Assembly (NCBI RefSeq): GCF_027596085.1
Contig: NC_072450.1
Coordinates: forward strand, 27,383,223 to 27,447,222
Source of the DNA: Anoplopoma fimbria
Lineage: Eukaryota; Chordata; Actinopteri; Perciformes; Anoplopomatidae
DNA: 64,000 bases
Direction: 5' to 3'
Shown in pieces: positions 23,601-38,400 of this stretch (positions are counted from its first letter, which is position 1; every line of letters starts with the position of its first letter). The position numbers were made by a program, and so were the translations under genes. The notes below the pieces were generated by a model. It was not told the DNA's origin. It made no database searches and saw nothing but the letters and a program-made list of their open reading frames with translations.

Positions 23601-26404
23601 CGTTGATTCACTAAATGGCGTGTTACCAGTGGCAAGATGTGATTCATGCAACTTGTGTGCACGGTGCAACCAATACGGGGACCCACACGTAAAAACATTG
23701 GGCTATAGAGCTGCTTGTGGTCAAAAACTACGCAGGGTATTTTGGTGTTCAAATCAGATGCAACACAGAAGGTTGTTATACTAGTTCAAACATCAAATTG
23801 ATTAAATAAATGACAGGGGAAGTTCTCTCTAAAAACAGAAATGAAATGCACATTTAGTTCGAAAGGTGGAAAGAAAAGGCTGTTTGGAAGTTGTTAACAG
23901 CTTTTAACCTGGAAACTTCCAGTTTTGCCAGTAGAGTTGCAAAATGAAGCTGATAAAAAGCTGGTAAAAATCCAACTCACCATTATTACAGGATGCATTC
24001 ACAATACAAGTCCTGCCGACCAGACTATAACCCTCTTTGCATTTAGTGCAAGTTGTTCCAGGGCCACTGCAGCTCAGACAGTTTTCCTCACATCTTGGGA
24101 GACAAAGCAAGATAAAAACCATTAGAACAGAGCTCAAATAATGAAAACCTGGACAAACTATTTTTCTTTTCATATTATATAACAAGGTTTTCTTGGGGCT
24201 ATTCAATCAGTAACATTATTATTCGTATGGTTTTGCACAAAAAATGTCAAGTCTATAATCCAAATGTTACTTAAATAGAAGAAAGAGAGAGAGAAAGTTT
24301 TTGATTTTTCACTAAATTTTAAACCTTCTGCCTTACAAGGGAGCAACTTGTTTTAATTGAGGCACAATAGTTAAGTTACGCAAGAGAAGCATCGCACCCT
24401 AACCAACTTTGCTATAACATTTAAAAACTAGAAATGTGCCCTCAGTAGTGTGCAGATCTCAGTCAGGTGTGTCTGCAAAGACACATTTATGATTAAATAA
24501 ATACAACCAGTGCTGTAAAGCATTGTCAAACATACTTCATTCAAACTCAAAAACATGCAGCCATGTAACGTTATACAAGCGTTGGGTTCGATGCATATAT
24601 GATCCACTTCATACAAATCGCAAAGTGTGCAAAGTCTTTCTGCCCACAATATTTGCTTGCTGCAGCAGAAGATTAGCCGTGGACAAAAACAGATGTTCAC
24701 ACCCACTAAGTCATGGACGCACAGACCAACACAGTCACACACAATGATCCAAGGTTGAACAAGGGATATTCGTAAGACTGAGAATTACCCACCTGTGGCA
24801 CATCTTATGAGGTACTCCTGCTGCATCTGCAGAGTAATAGCCAGGAGTACAGGTCTGCACACACCTCCACTCCTGCTGCAGGTAGCCCTCAGTACATTGT
24901 ATACACTCCTCCTTACCGGGCCCTGGAAAAAACAGATATTAAACTGAATGTCACAAAAGATGAAAATACTATCAGGAGCAAATGGCGCTTTTGGAAAGAC
25001 GTGATCAAAATATATATTCAAACCTGTAGCTGAATCTCTTCAACTTTTTCTGCCACAGGTCTTGTTTACCTATGTTTTTTTTTAATTAGCATTTGCCTTA
25101 TCACTAGGTTTTATCTCTGCGTCTTCTGTGAAGACAGTGAAGAAACTTTATACCTGCCAAAAACATTACCGACCTGTACAAGTCCTACAAGATGAATGGC
25201 ATGGGCTGCAGGTCATCTCTTCCACATGGAAAAAGGTCCCAATGGTGCATTCAGGAACACAAGTCATCCCTGCCAGACTATAAACAAAAAATCAACATTA
25301 CAACAATTTGTTTTAAACCAAAGTTCATATATACATGGCAATCTCACTTTCATTACATACCGATAGCCTTCGCTGCAGGCGGTGCATCTGTCTGCATACC
25401 TCAGGCATCTCATACAGGTGTCATGACACTTCAGACATAGTCTCTGATCTGGCGTAGACAGCATGCACATGCATCAATATACTGGTGGAAACAACAATAA
25501 TTAACAGTAACAAAGTTAGCGCCCTAGGATTTTCACTTCTGAAACAGCAGTCTGGCGACTATTAGGGTGGTAAGTAACTTATTGTAAGTTGCTTTGGATA
25601 AAAGCGTCTGCTAAATGACTGTAATGTAATGTAATAATGTAAGTGGCTATATTTCTGGGGTTCTTGTGTAGCCAGCGGATATCCAGGCCAAGACATCCTT
25701 TTTTTAAGTTCACTACTCATTGTTTACCGTCAGAGATGCACCTTGAGAGACAACATGTACAACCAAGATTACAAGCGAAGTTCAAATCAATAAAAAAATG
25801 AAATTATTGTCAGACAATAGCTGGTGGTTTATTGCATGTATTGCATATTTGCATAAATATTCAACCTAGGCCTGTGTGAACTTGATTGGTCAATACTACT
25901 TGGATCACAATGCGAAACCAAAATATTGTCTCGTTGCTTACAGTTTCGGCATATGAATACTGATTTACAGATTTTGACATGGCAGAATCTGTAAATCTTT
26001 ACAGTTTATACATGTGTACAGTCTCTACATATGAATGCAGAATCTGTGTATTGAGATTAGCGAACGAGCAGCGGGCTTTCGACCATTTACTACCAGGCCA
26101 CCAGGAAACAATGATTTGTCCGTCATCATTCAAATACATGGGGGTGCATGTGGACAGTGCATTGTCCTGTTCCTACCATGTGGGCTTCATCTGCAAAAAG
26201 GTACAACAGATGATTTACTTTTAAAGGAGACTCAGGCTGACAAAATTGCCCTGGACATGTCCAACATGAGAAGTACCAACTTCTGCCCTCTGGGAGGCAC
26301 TTTAGGGTGCAGGCAATAGGGAGAATCAGTACAGTACAGCCCTCGCACAAGGCTGAGTTCTTTTTTCTCCCTGCTGTTAATAAAATTACATTATTGGATG
26401 TAAG

Positions 26405-26460
<56 letters not shown>

Positions 26461-29400
26461 ATGACAAGGGACAGGTGCATTTTTCTCAGATGCTGCTTAC
26501 ATTGTATCATGTCTTTTTGATGATTGCTGGAGGGTAACCTTAAAGATGTTTTTTATGTTGTTTTGTTATTCTATTGATTGTTTGGAGCATGTGATGCAAG
26601 ATACATTTCTGTGTGAATGGAAAATGAAATGTTATCTTATTTAATTGTATATAAGCTGATTATCATTCCCTATTACTGACAGACTGTTACAGGCTATTTG
26701 TGCTGTAATTACCTTGAACTTAGTGGGGGTTTTCTGTGTTGCATCTTTCCTCAGTACTTTCCATCATGCCCACATAGGGATTTTGATCAAAAGTTAGTAA
26801 TTGGCCATCAGTCCGTCATCACCAATTTACAACTGTGCAACTAGCTTGCTAATATGGATAATAAACAAAAACATATGAGTGTGACAGTTTTTATATTTCT
26901 TTGGCAGGGGAGATAAACACCCTTCTGTGTGTGTTATAATATCCAAACATTTGAACTATCTAGAGCCCAACCTTTATAACTCAATAACCACAACACATCT
27001 ATTGGCTAATCCGCAAGAAAACTGACAATATATAATAACGGTCCATTAAGCAAAAATGTTGACAACCCCTGATCTACATGACTGTTACATATCCCATTCT
27101 TAATAAAAGGCCAACTGAATTCAGTCCACACTGTGGATGTGTTGACTTACTCTCATCAGCAAAGTAACCTGGGTGACAGGTATCGATGCAGCTAGAGTTG
27201 AGTGTGTTGAGGTAAAGGCCTTTTCGACAGGGGCGACAGTCACTGGCTGATCGGCCAACACATCCCTCACAGCCTTTATAGCAGCGTCTACAGCGTCGAG
27301 ACGCTATGTCTTCATAGTGTCCACGTGGACAGTGGCTCACACAGGCTCTACACACAGAGGTTGGATGGTGTAAAGAGAGTTAGTTTACAGCATAAATATG
27401 GACTAGCTTGTAGGGATGGATCTGTATTGATTTTATGGCTTGTAGTTTTAGCTGAAAAGGTGACCGTAGGCGAGCATATGTAATGTTTGTATCTAAGTAT
27501 GTTTGCTGAACAACTTGACAACTGGTGTGGTGGAAAATTACTAAAACATGATGTAGCATCAATATCTAACTGCATTTTTTTAAATTCCCTAACATTATGG
27601 TGACAAATGTCTCGGAACCAATCTTTACTTGCCATCACACAGAGAACTTTTGGGACATTAAAAAATATATGGTTATATTTAGGTCCTATGAGAACAATCC
27701 CTTTATGACTTTTTAAGAAGAAAAAGTTAATTTGATAACTGTTGGGGTACATCTGTGAACTTCCAGCACATACAAGGGACGTTCCCATTTGGTACTCACT
27801 TGGTCACATGATGTGTGTTGCGTAAACTGGGCTACACCCAAATTAGTATATAGATAAAGATCACATATCACATACAAATCAGCTTGTTTAGCTTCAATGC
27901 CTGTCAGGTAAGGTGTTCAAGTCGGGTAAGCCTGAGCAAGGACCAATCTGCACCCTGGGAGGAGCTACTGGCAGCCACAGGCATGGCCTAGGTGTGCGTG
28001 AGACCTCACAGAGAGGCAGCTGGTTCAAAATAATAATGGCAGCTACCAAAGAGGTTGGTACATGCTGCAATAGCATCAGTAATATCAGAACTAAAGAGCA
28101 TTTATACATTGACGGTAGAACCAAGAACAAACCAAAACTTTTGCGTATGGCTGTTGTTAGCATGAAAAATGGATACTGAATCCCTTCTTGCCTGGTGCTT
28201 CCTGCTTAAGGAAAGGCAAACTAAATAAGTTCTCCTTCGCAACTGAAATAGCACTTCCTGTGAGACATTCAAGATGACTGAGCTGCCGGTTTAGCAGCAA
28301 TGGGTTGAGTTCGTCCCTTTACTTTGTTGGGGTGCTTTGCCTGGAGCAGATGACCATATAAAGAAATCCAGCGCTAACTGATGTCAGCTAGTAGCTTAAG
28401 TTTAAAAAAATCCTTGGAAACAGAATGGTTTTCACAATGGGCAGAAGCAAGTCTGAAGCCAGATGTTTTTGATACATTTACTTTTCCCTTATTATTTGAC
28501 ACTTTGGCCACATTTAATATAAACACCAAACTTATATAAGACAAAAATAAGGAAACGCATGAGAGGTACCCTTTCTAGTTTCGGTCTATAAAATCTTAAT
28601 CAGCTGAAAGTAGCTAGATTGCTCTGTAAAGCTGAGGGGAACTACAGAGTTGTAATAATACTCAAGAGTTTGTCAATATGACAAACCATTTTCACATTAC
28701 ACACAGTCATGTGATACATTGTTCATTAAACTAGATTGAGTTGTTCAGCTTTAAAGTTTAGGACTTTTCTCCTCTCCACTTCCTTCTGTCAACTCTTACC
28801 TGCCACTTTTTAAGCTGCCTGTGCTGAAGTGGACACAGTTGAGGCAGTGTTCAGTATCTGGTCTGTCACAGCCCTGGTCTCCACACTCACTGTGGCATGG
28901 TCCTTGAGGAGCACCACATTGATAATAATAATCAACACCACCATCATCATCCTCACCAGTGCAAACAGCTTATAACTCTCTTTCCAAAAACATGCTCCAT
29001 TCATTATACTATCACTATTTTTAGACTTGATGAGAAAATATGTTTGTGCTGTTATATTTGATTGTTTTCAGTTTTTGAATGCAACATTATATTACAGTAT
29101 TTCAGTTAAGAAAAAAAGTCACTGCTTCGTTTCTCTCACCATTGTACTCATCTTCCTCCTCTAGCTCTGGCTCCTCCAGGATCTCCTCTGGGGCTGGGAT
29201 CTCCAACATCCTTGAATGAGAGTGCTGAGCACTGTGGGGCTGGTAAGGGTCCTGAGATGTGCCATACAGGATCAGTGTCCATTCTTTTAGGTTGCCTGTG
29301 CCAAGTAACAATGATAGTATCAATAATAATAACGTTTTTTTTACAATGCTCTGGAGAAGGACATCAGCTTCAAATGTGGTTAATCTAAATGTATGCCTCA

Positions 29401-32400
29401 GTGTGTACATGTGCTGTTAGACCTTACCCAGCACCTCACGGTTGCGTAGCTTTGATGGTGAGTCAACAATCTCCAGAGTCCATAAGCCCTGTGCCCTCTC
29501 ACCCCAAAAATGAACCGTCATGAACTCCCAGTTCCTGAAGCCCTCATTGGAACTGTCAAACAACCTTTAAACATAATAGTGAGGTGAAATGAAATGTGAG
29601 AAAGGCAAAGTTAGGAAACTCCCAACCCTGATCAGTTTTACATTAGACTTAGTATATTGGTACCAATTAACTATAAAATATCATCTGCATGTTTTGTTTT
29701 GCTATGATCACAACTGCCGCGACGACAAATCGGGCCAGAATGTAAAGTTGGGGGGCCAATGGACCCTTCCCCACGTTCAAACCACAACCACCTTCAAACT
29801 CTACGTTTATTTACATTTTTTTATCTCTTAAGTTTCGTGACAACATTTTGCATGGTTGAGACGCTATCTTGACCTGTCCACAGACAGAAAAACAGAAATA
29901 CAAACACCTGGCAAAGTACCCAAAACTGCTCCTATGGTAGTTCCTACTACAGTATGTGTCTCCAGGACCACATTTTGGCAAGATTCCCTCACACACAGAC
30001 TCACAAGGTGAAACAAGTCACTGTCTTGGCTGGTAATCACAGACAGTGCTGCAGTAGCTGATGTAAGAGATATTAGCAGGGGGCCACCTCTTATCTACTC
30101 TGAACCATTTGAGGAAACATTGAGTCTAATTTATTATAAATACTTGAGTAAATCTTTGGTTGAATACAGAATATATATTTGATATTTGGAACGTACTTCA
30201 TCATGGCCTGAAAGCATTAAGTACAACACAGTAAGTTTATCAGAGATTAGGGAGGGACGATAAACTCCACTTATGTACATGAAACAGAAGTTCAAAAAAA
30301 TGACAGCATGTTTTGCCAACAACAATTTTCCAGTTACTTGGGATAATCCACAGACCTCCCTGTGAACTGTTTCCAATAAGAAAAGATACAAGTGGGGAAT
30401 GTGGTAGAACTGACAATTTAATAAAAAGCCAATGTGGTATTGATATTGGAACTGCAAGATGCATTGCTGTGCATACAGTGTATCTCTCACCTCTTGGCCA
30501 GCAGCTGTGATCTCGTCCCAGACGGAGAGATGAGGTTGATCTCCATGTCTCCTCGCCGTGGGTGGACGATCAGGACCTTGACCACCACATGCTCCAGGTA
30601 ATCCACGTGCTGGTCAGGCTCCTCTGAACACCCGGAGGTGGTAGTGCTGCTGTTCAGACTTTGGCCAGCATGGATGTGTCTGGGACAGCCATAAGCATAA
30701 GCATTGTGCAATTACATAAATGTCAATGAAAATCTGATGGGAGCCCAGAGTAAACAGCACTAATCTATATCATACATACGTGTATACTGTACTAAATGAT
30801 AAATGTGTTTATGTGTGTGACATTTATTGTAATGTTTAGATTTCTATAAAATAATAAAAAATATATGTTTAAAGACTTTTTGCCGTGCTCGTTTATAAGA
30901 TATACATGTGGTATTTTTTCAACAATTCCAAAACACCTGTCATCCATCCTGGATGGATCCAAGAAACATGAAGCCACTTTCATGTTTGCAGAAAGTTCAC
31001 AGTGAGCTACATACTGTAACTACCTACAGTTTACCTCACCTGGTGCATCGCACAGGCATCTGAATGCAGGTGTGCTGAGGAGGAACAGTCCTCCATTTTG
31101 ACGCCTCCACCACCAAGGCCTCTGCATCCACCAGGCCAAAACCATATAGGTGGCTGACTGTGAGAAAAGACACGGACTGATTAAAAGTCAAAGAGAACGT
31201 GAAGAGAGATCAAAGTGAGACTTTCTTTAATTATCTAAGGCTTCAGTGTTGTTGAATGTATTTTCAGCATAAAACAGTGAATGTAAGCAGAATGCAGTTT
31301 GCCTCTGTGTCCTGCAGCATTGGTCTTCCAGTCATCAGCTTTCAGGTGGACTGGTCTGGATGTCTTCACCAGAAGATGTTGCACATCCCTCCATGTCAGC
31401 AAAAGGCTAGAGAAACCAAAGACATTGTTCATCTCATTTCGCCAGACAGAGCGACTGTTGAACTTTTGTTTGTTCGATGAGCCTTTGATTGTTATGAGTA
31501 AGTAAAATGTGTTTAGTTCAACCAGGTTTGAAGTAATGCATTGTGTTTTTGGTAAACTGTTCCATTGGTCAACTTTAGCCTTTACAGTACATTCACACAT
31601 GTAGATACAAAGAGGAAGAGGCAAGACAGCCTTCATTGTTAACTGAAGCTAAAAGAATAAGACTGGTTATATGCTCTTTCTATTGTTAACCAATCCCAGG
31701 AAAAGACCAGAACCAACGATGAATGTATCCTCCAAACAAGAATTGTTTGTGTATTCAAAGCCTGATATATCTTATTCCTCAGTGCCAGAGCTGCTTACAG
31801 CTGTTTTTTTAATTTATTTGTATATAGGCAATAAAATGGTTCATGATTATGAGTTATGTGTTTACTGTTAATTACAATTCCTCCTAGGCATTGTGGAGGT
31901 TGGTTTATGCCGTTTAGCTGGTAACACTCGTTGTCTTCCTGTTTCTTCACAGTACAATTTTTAGCCCTCTGGCGTATTGAAGATTAATGCAATAAACAGC
32001 ATGTTGAGCATTTCAGTAACAGCAATTGAAAAAAACAACTATTTGCATGCTCGTAGATTGCGTGCCAACTGCGGATATTGCTTTACGCTACAACGCGCAC
32101 ATATAACAAAGCTTAAAGGAGAGACAGTTGCTCAACTTAATTGAACTTTCACCCTAGATTCAGTTAACTGGAGTCCCAATTCATGCTTTAGGTGAATTTC
32201 ATCACCCACATCAGTAGTTGAAAATATAATGGTGGCATCACTTTCCCTTGAGAGGTTTGCGAACATCAGAAAAAAACATTTACACGTCATGTTTATTAAG
32301 GGCTGTCTAATGATAAAATGAACAGCTCTGAAAGTTCAGCGAGAAATTTGGTAAACATCCTGCCAACAAAAAAAAAGAAAGAATTCTGAGAAATTATACT

Positions 32401-35400
32401 TTTGGCTCTTGTCTATGCAGTTTCTTGATAAGAGCGTGTTGACAGCAGAGGAACTAAACAGACATCAGGAAAGACAGAAGACAGATGGCGAAAGAGGAGG
32501 GGTAAACAAAGTAATGTGGCAGTAAACAGCAAGACTGACTTGGCCTCCAGAGCAAGGGCTATGATTCCAGCCACAATGGGAGCAGAGACAGAAGTCCCAG
32601 TATGACCATCAGTACAGAGATGCCGAAGATCGGTGGTCACCTACAAGGGATCACAAACAAAGTATTCCAAGTTGATGTACTTTATAGATTTGATTTCATA
32701 TTGAATTTTTTTTCTTTTATTAATCAAACCACATCAATGCTGTGTTTGTTGTCTACAGGGCCTTAAAATGACAGCATGCAGCATACAAATGTTACCTAAT
32801 CACAAAACAGTATATCACTGAAAAAGACATTGAATTACTTTTTCAATCTTTCTGTTCTACACTTGCTCTTGATTAAGTCTCTATCTATACTATGAGCTAG
32901 TAGTTCTAAAGTTGCAAATGTCATTTTTGCCATTTGCTCCCACTATGTTAAAGTACCATGAAGAAATTACACACTGGTAAAAAAAACTGTCTTAAAAGGT
33001 TAAAAGCGGGTTAAAAGTAGGTGGCAAATCCAAATCTCCAGGTTCTTATAACATCTATAAAAAGATTATTTAGAAATGAATTCTCTGACATCATTGCCAA
33101 AAACAATGCACTGTTACAAGTTACTGTTGACAGGCTGATAAACCCTCCTGTGTCAGTAACCCCATAACTTCTATCCACTAAGTCATACAATGAATTTGCA
33201 TCCATCTTTATTTACAAACTAACAAGACAAATTAGACAAGCTGTCAGTTCCTTGATATAAGGTAAAGGGTCTGTATTGCCCTTGATCCACTTACGTAAAA
33301 CCAGTTTAATTAGCATAACGAGCACCGAGCCAAAGCCTCAATTGGGGGCTTTTTTTGAGAAGACGAGTGGAATATCAAGGAGGGTGTCAAAGCATTTATT
33401 CAAAGCAATCTGTAATGTTGGGTCAATCTAATCCACACATTTTGTTGTTATTTTTCAGGTTCTGTTACGTGAAGATGACGTCCCCTTACTTATTCCCATT
33501 ACAAATAGCTAACTGTTAGTGAGCACACCACCAGGCTTGTTTTAAGCTCACAAGCACTGCTTGTTTAAATAAATGACAATGGAACACACTGTATGTGGTA
33601 TCCTCTCCAGAAGCTCACAGCATGACTGGCATCGACCTTTACACTGCACTAAAAAGTTGGTTCTCTCATCACTGGTTGGTTTTACACAAACCAAAGCATA
33701 ATATTTACAATGAAGAACACAGTGTATGACCGTCCCACTGAGAGACACGGCTGGTAGCCAGAGCCAAGGCAGAACAAAAGCTCCACATTCACACAGTTCT
33801 TTGTTAACTGTGACAATATTATACTAGTTTGTGTGTGTTGTGAACAGAAAAAGTCATTATGACTCTTCACTTGGTCATCTTTCTGTTTTTCTATCTGCCC
33901 TCCACATGATGTGAGAGACACACCGCAGTCTTAGCAAACACAACCTCTGCTGATCTTTGGTCTTGTCCCACACAAAAACACACACACAGTCAGTTCTACC
34001 AATAGAAATTGGTCAACTTACCAGTCAAATGACAAGAACAGGAACACAAATACAGTACTCATAGCTTCAGTGATGTGGCTTGTTTGTTTCATATTAACAA
34101 CTGTCACAGTATCAGGTTGTCATTTCTCATTTTTATTTGGTTGACAGATTTGACAAACAGATAAATTCTGTGATGAGAGCAGCTTTTTCCAATTTCTCAT
34201 GACAAGATTGGGAAAAAGTAATCCATGCTTTTTAACCACTCGCCTTGACTAGTGTAACTCCTTGTCCATGGGAGTCAGTCAGTCTTCATCCTGCCTCTGT
34301 ATATGCATTTTTTGTAAAGCACTTTGGTCAACTCATATTATTTTAAAAGTGCTATAGCAATACATTTGAATTTATTTGATTTGAAAGCTAGTCCAGTTCC
34401 CTAAGGTTCAGGCAGGACCCTCATCCTTTTCTTGTTGATTGACAACCAATGCATGTCTAACATTATGTGGTCTGTTTGTAGCTGGTATAGCCAGAAGACT
34501 CACCAGTAGTTAAATTCCTTAGACCTAGACTTAGACGTTTTACTTTTCGTCAATTTGAATCCCCTCATTTTACCTTAGCAAACTAGCTAACTATACTAAT
34601 ACACCAACAAAATTAAGTAATCACTGCTACAAGGAGGGTTAAAGTCCCACATAAAGGTTAATAAAACAATGGTTAAATGCTAATGAAAACAGTTAACCTT
34701 CTTTTAAATGATAAGGTGCTCCAATTTTACTAGCATGTATAGTTGTGCTTCAATTGTTTTTTGGCAGCAACGTGTTACATATTATCACCCTATAAAATTG
34801 TCACAGTGAGTGTTTATACAAATAAATTTGATCATCCAGTACCCAGAGCAACATTATCTTTTCTTTGGAAGGATGTCGCTGGGAAACTCCTTTTAGCTCT
34901 GTTTTGATCACTACCAAACTCTTAAGAAAATGAGCATCAGCTGCCAAATGCTCCAGTATGTTCACAGTTAGTTTATCAGAGCTGTGTCCTAATGGGGACA
35001 GGTGGAGCACCGAGGCGTATGACTATAAATTGAGCAAGTCATGACAGTTTGTTTCGAATTGTCACAGAAATTATACATATTTTATGGAATACGTCTAACT
35101 GTCTGAGCTACAGTTTATGAAATTTATGTAGTACTCACAATTTTCCTCTCGTTAAACTCTCCACTGCTGTATGTTGTGGCAATGATGGAGCTGCAGACCT
35201 CTAGGTACCATGGCTTGTTTCCGTTCTCTGTGGTGCTTGAGATGGAGATTGTGTAGATACTGCTGGTGTAACCGTCACATGAACAGTGATCCCCCTGTCG
35301 ACCCCCGTTACCTGATGCCCAGACAAAAATGGACCCCAAGCCTTTGCGGCCCTGTGTAACACAGTTATGTGATTTCATTCAAACATCAATAAAACATACA

Positions 35401-38400
35401 TAAGACTGCTCAGAGAAATTCAGTTTTTTCTTTGTGACTGATCAAACCTTCTTGATGCCTTGCTCGAATGCCTGCTTAGTCAGCAGCCCAGGGCCATCCA
35501 CTGTCTTTCCATCGTCTTTTGGCCCCCAGCTGGCACTGTAGATGTCGATGTAGTCAGGTCGGATTCCCAGGGACTTGGCCTCTACCAAATCAGTCACATC
35601 ACCATCCAGCATCCGAATGCCTGTGTCCAAGGTATTAGTAAACCCAACACATCAAACTAATTTCAAATGGAATGAATGTAAGGCACTCTTTCTTGCATCT
35701 TCATTAAATCACACAGTGAATGGGTGTATCAATAAAGAGTTAAAAGCAGCATTTACACTAAAATAACAACAATATTATGCAATTTAGAGCAAAAAAATGT
35801 ACTTTATCTGATGACTGTACTCATATGTTTACTCACAAACATACAGTATGTTGAACTCGTAAAAATATTTAGCAGGAGTTATAACTATTCAAAGGTACAA
35901 AAAAGGTATACTTATCACCAACCGGTAAGGCTCACCCATAAAATGCTGTTTACAGGTTTACCTCTGCAGAGACCTGAGGTCTGATTCTCAGTTATGAAAC
36001 ACAATAAAGTGTAGATTGTATCTTTGTATGATTTGCTTTGGTAAGCATTGAAAAAGACGATATGAAAAAGAGGTAAATGTCCAACTGCAGCCTGCAGTAC
36101 AACAATAATAACAATTTTGACCTGGTTATTGTAAGATCAACAAAGTCATTTGGATTCAATGTTTGTTAACCGTGAATGTTTTACCAATCTTTATGTAAAT
36201 CAATGTAATAGATTTTCCAGATATTTCACTGCATAAGTAAACCTTTGACTGATGATGGTGCTAAATTAAAAGTCAGGGGATCAAAAGAGTCATTAGGATC
36301 GACATTTTTTGAACTATGAATATCTACATCATGTTTAATGGAAACTCATTGAATAGTTGCTGAGATATTTATGTCTTGAACAAAGTGGTTGTATAACAGC
36401 CCACACTACTAGTCTGGTTTAAGTTGTGAGTAATGGACAGAGAACTCTACCTCCAATATGAGCATTATAGGCAATCCCAACAGTACAATGGGAGTTATTG
36501 GCCACTGCAGCAACTTCACCTGCACACCGAGTTCCATGTCTACATGTAAACAGAGAAAAAACAAAGAAATTACAGCCTGACACATAGCTGTGATCTGTTT
36601 CGATGGCACGTTCAAAGGCAGATTACTGTAAGCATTAGAAGAAGGAGGCATATCTGAAAAAAATAACCATAAGTAGGTCAAAGGGGTTTCAGACGCTGTT
36701 GAAAGATCTAACACACACTTTGAGGCCATCAGTACTTGAAACCCATCTGGAACTACTCCTGCTGTATAGTTGGCAATTGACCAGAGACATTAATAAATGA
36801 TATAGAAGATGGAACTGCAGAATAGATTTAAGTTGAACGTGACAAGGTGAAGACATTGGTGGTATTCTTTCTTACATATTTTCATTGCGGGAGTCATAAC
36901 GTGGTGTAGGGTCATGGTCATTCCCATTGACATCATAACTTGCTAGATGGTCCTAGAGAAATGATAAAGGAAAACAAAAAAAATGGGAACATATTGGTGA
37001 GGCTGAGACAGAGAAAACAGCTCAGTTACAGAAGCTTTTATCTTAGTTCTTGTAGTGATGAATTGGTTACTAACTAAGACTTATTTTCAGTTTGAACTGT
37101 ATCCATATTTGTAGATGGTTGGATGAATGGCACATACATAGTTCTGAGCCAGATCAGGGTGGTTTTTCTCGATGCCATCATCCAATATGGAGACCACCAC
37201 ATTCTTGCCGGTGTAGCCCCTCTGCCAGGCAGCCAGAATGTTCATCTCTGAGTGACAACGTCTGTTCTTATCATTGCAATGCTGAAAAGAAACATGATAC
37301 ACAAGCACCTTTTATTTTTCTTGTCAAAATGGAAATGGCGGGATGAATGAATTAGTGTTCTGTACTTACAATGTACCACATGTTGGACCATTTAGGGTCA
37401 TTGAAATGAATGAAGCTGGGGTCATTTGGGGCATATCTCTTTACTCTGTGTTTTACTACCTGCTGCTGAGCCCATTCCACCTAAAGATTGAAATGGAAAA
37501 ATAGAAAGAACACCATAAATCAGTTTCAAGAAAAATAAAGTTTTCTATAGAAGCCCACACCTGTAACATTATATTGAAACATATTTATGTGTATAAATAA
37601 AGTCAGGAACTTGAATTTTTCATTTTTGAAAAACCCCACTGATCACTGACTTTTAAATCGAAATGACAGATTCTGCTTTGGTTAACTTCTGTGTGTATTT
37701 GATATGCTCCACATGGCCTTTTCCAACAAACTTTTTTCACGGCAGACTTGTCTTAGTAGGAAAAGCACAGCAGTCCATTTCAGCAGCTATATGCAAGTTA
37801 TTTTAGGGTGCAAAGTCACTAAATGATTTGTTGAAACTAGTTAGTTTGATACTAAAGCTATGTCTATGTGTAACAGCTGGTAACAATAGGCTAAAGCTAG
37901 TTATTGCTGTACTAACAGACTCTGCTTATGATAGCTTTCTAGTCACTCCTGGTAATGAGTATCACTATTAAACGAAGTTTGACCATGACTAGCTCAAAAT
38001 CCACAAAACCATGCTGAAAATAAAATAACTGTGAAACAATTGCATAAGAGTCTATGGAGCACAATTGTAAAGTTGTTGGACCCTGGTCGGAGCTGGCCGA
38101 TGCTAGCTATGATAGGCAAGTCTGCGTTCGAGTGTTCTGTACTTAGCGAAGGATCAACTGTCCAAAATCTGGTTAACTTGGTCTGGAGGCAGCATACTAC
38201 AACAGAAACAGAACTACACATAAACTGTACAATCCAAAAATAGTTGAAAACAATCCTAAAACCAGTTAGATCCCAAATAATCAAAGCGCAACTTATACAC
38301 ATAAAATCAAGAATATTTAATATTCTTCAGTGCTACATCTACACCTATATTCTTTCCTACTGTTCCGATTAAATTGTAAAAAAAAATAAAAAAAAATCTA

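Noticed and set aside
27894..28179. Open frames on both strands in pcsk6 intron 15
   Set aside because: They overlap each other, lack splice context and look like repeat-derived sequence.
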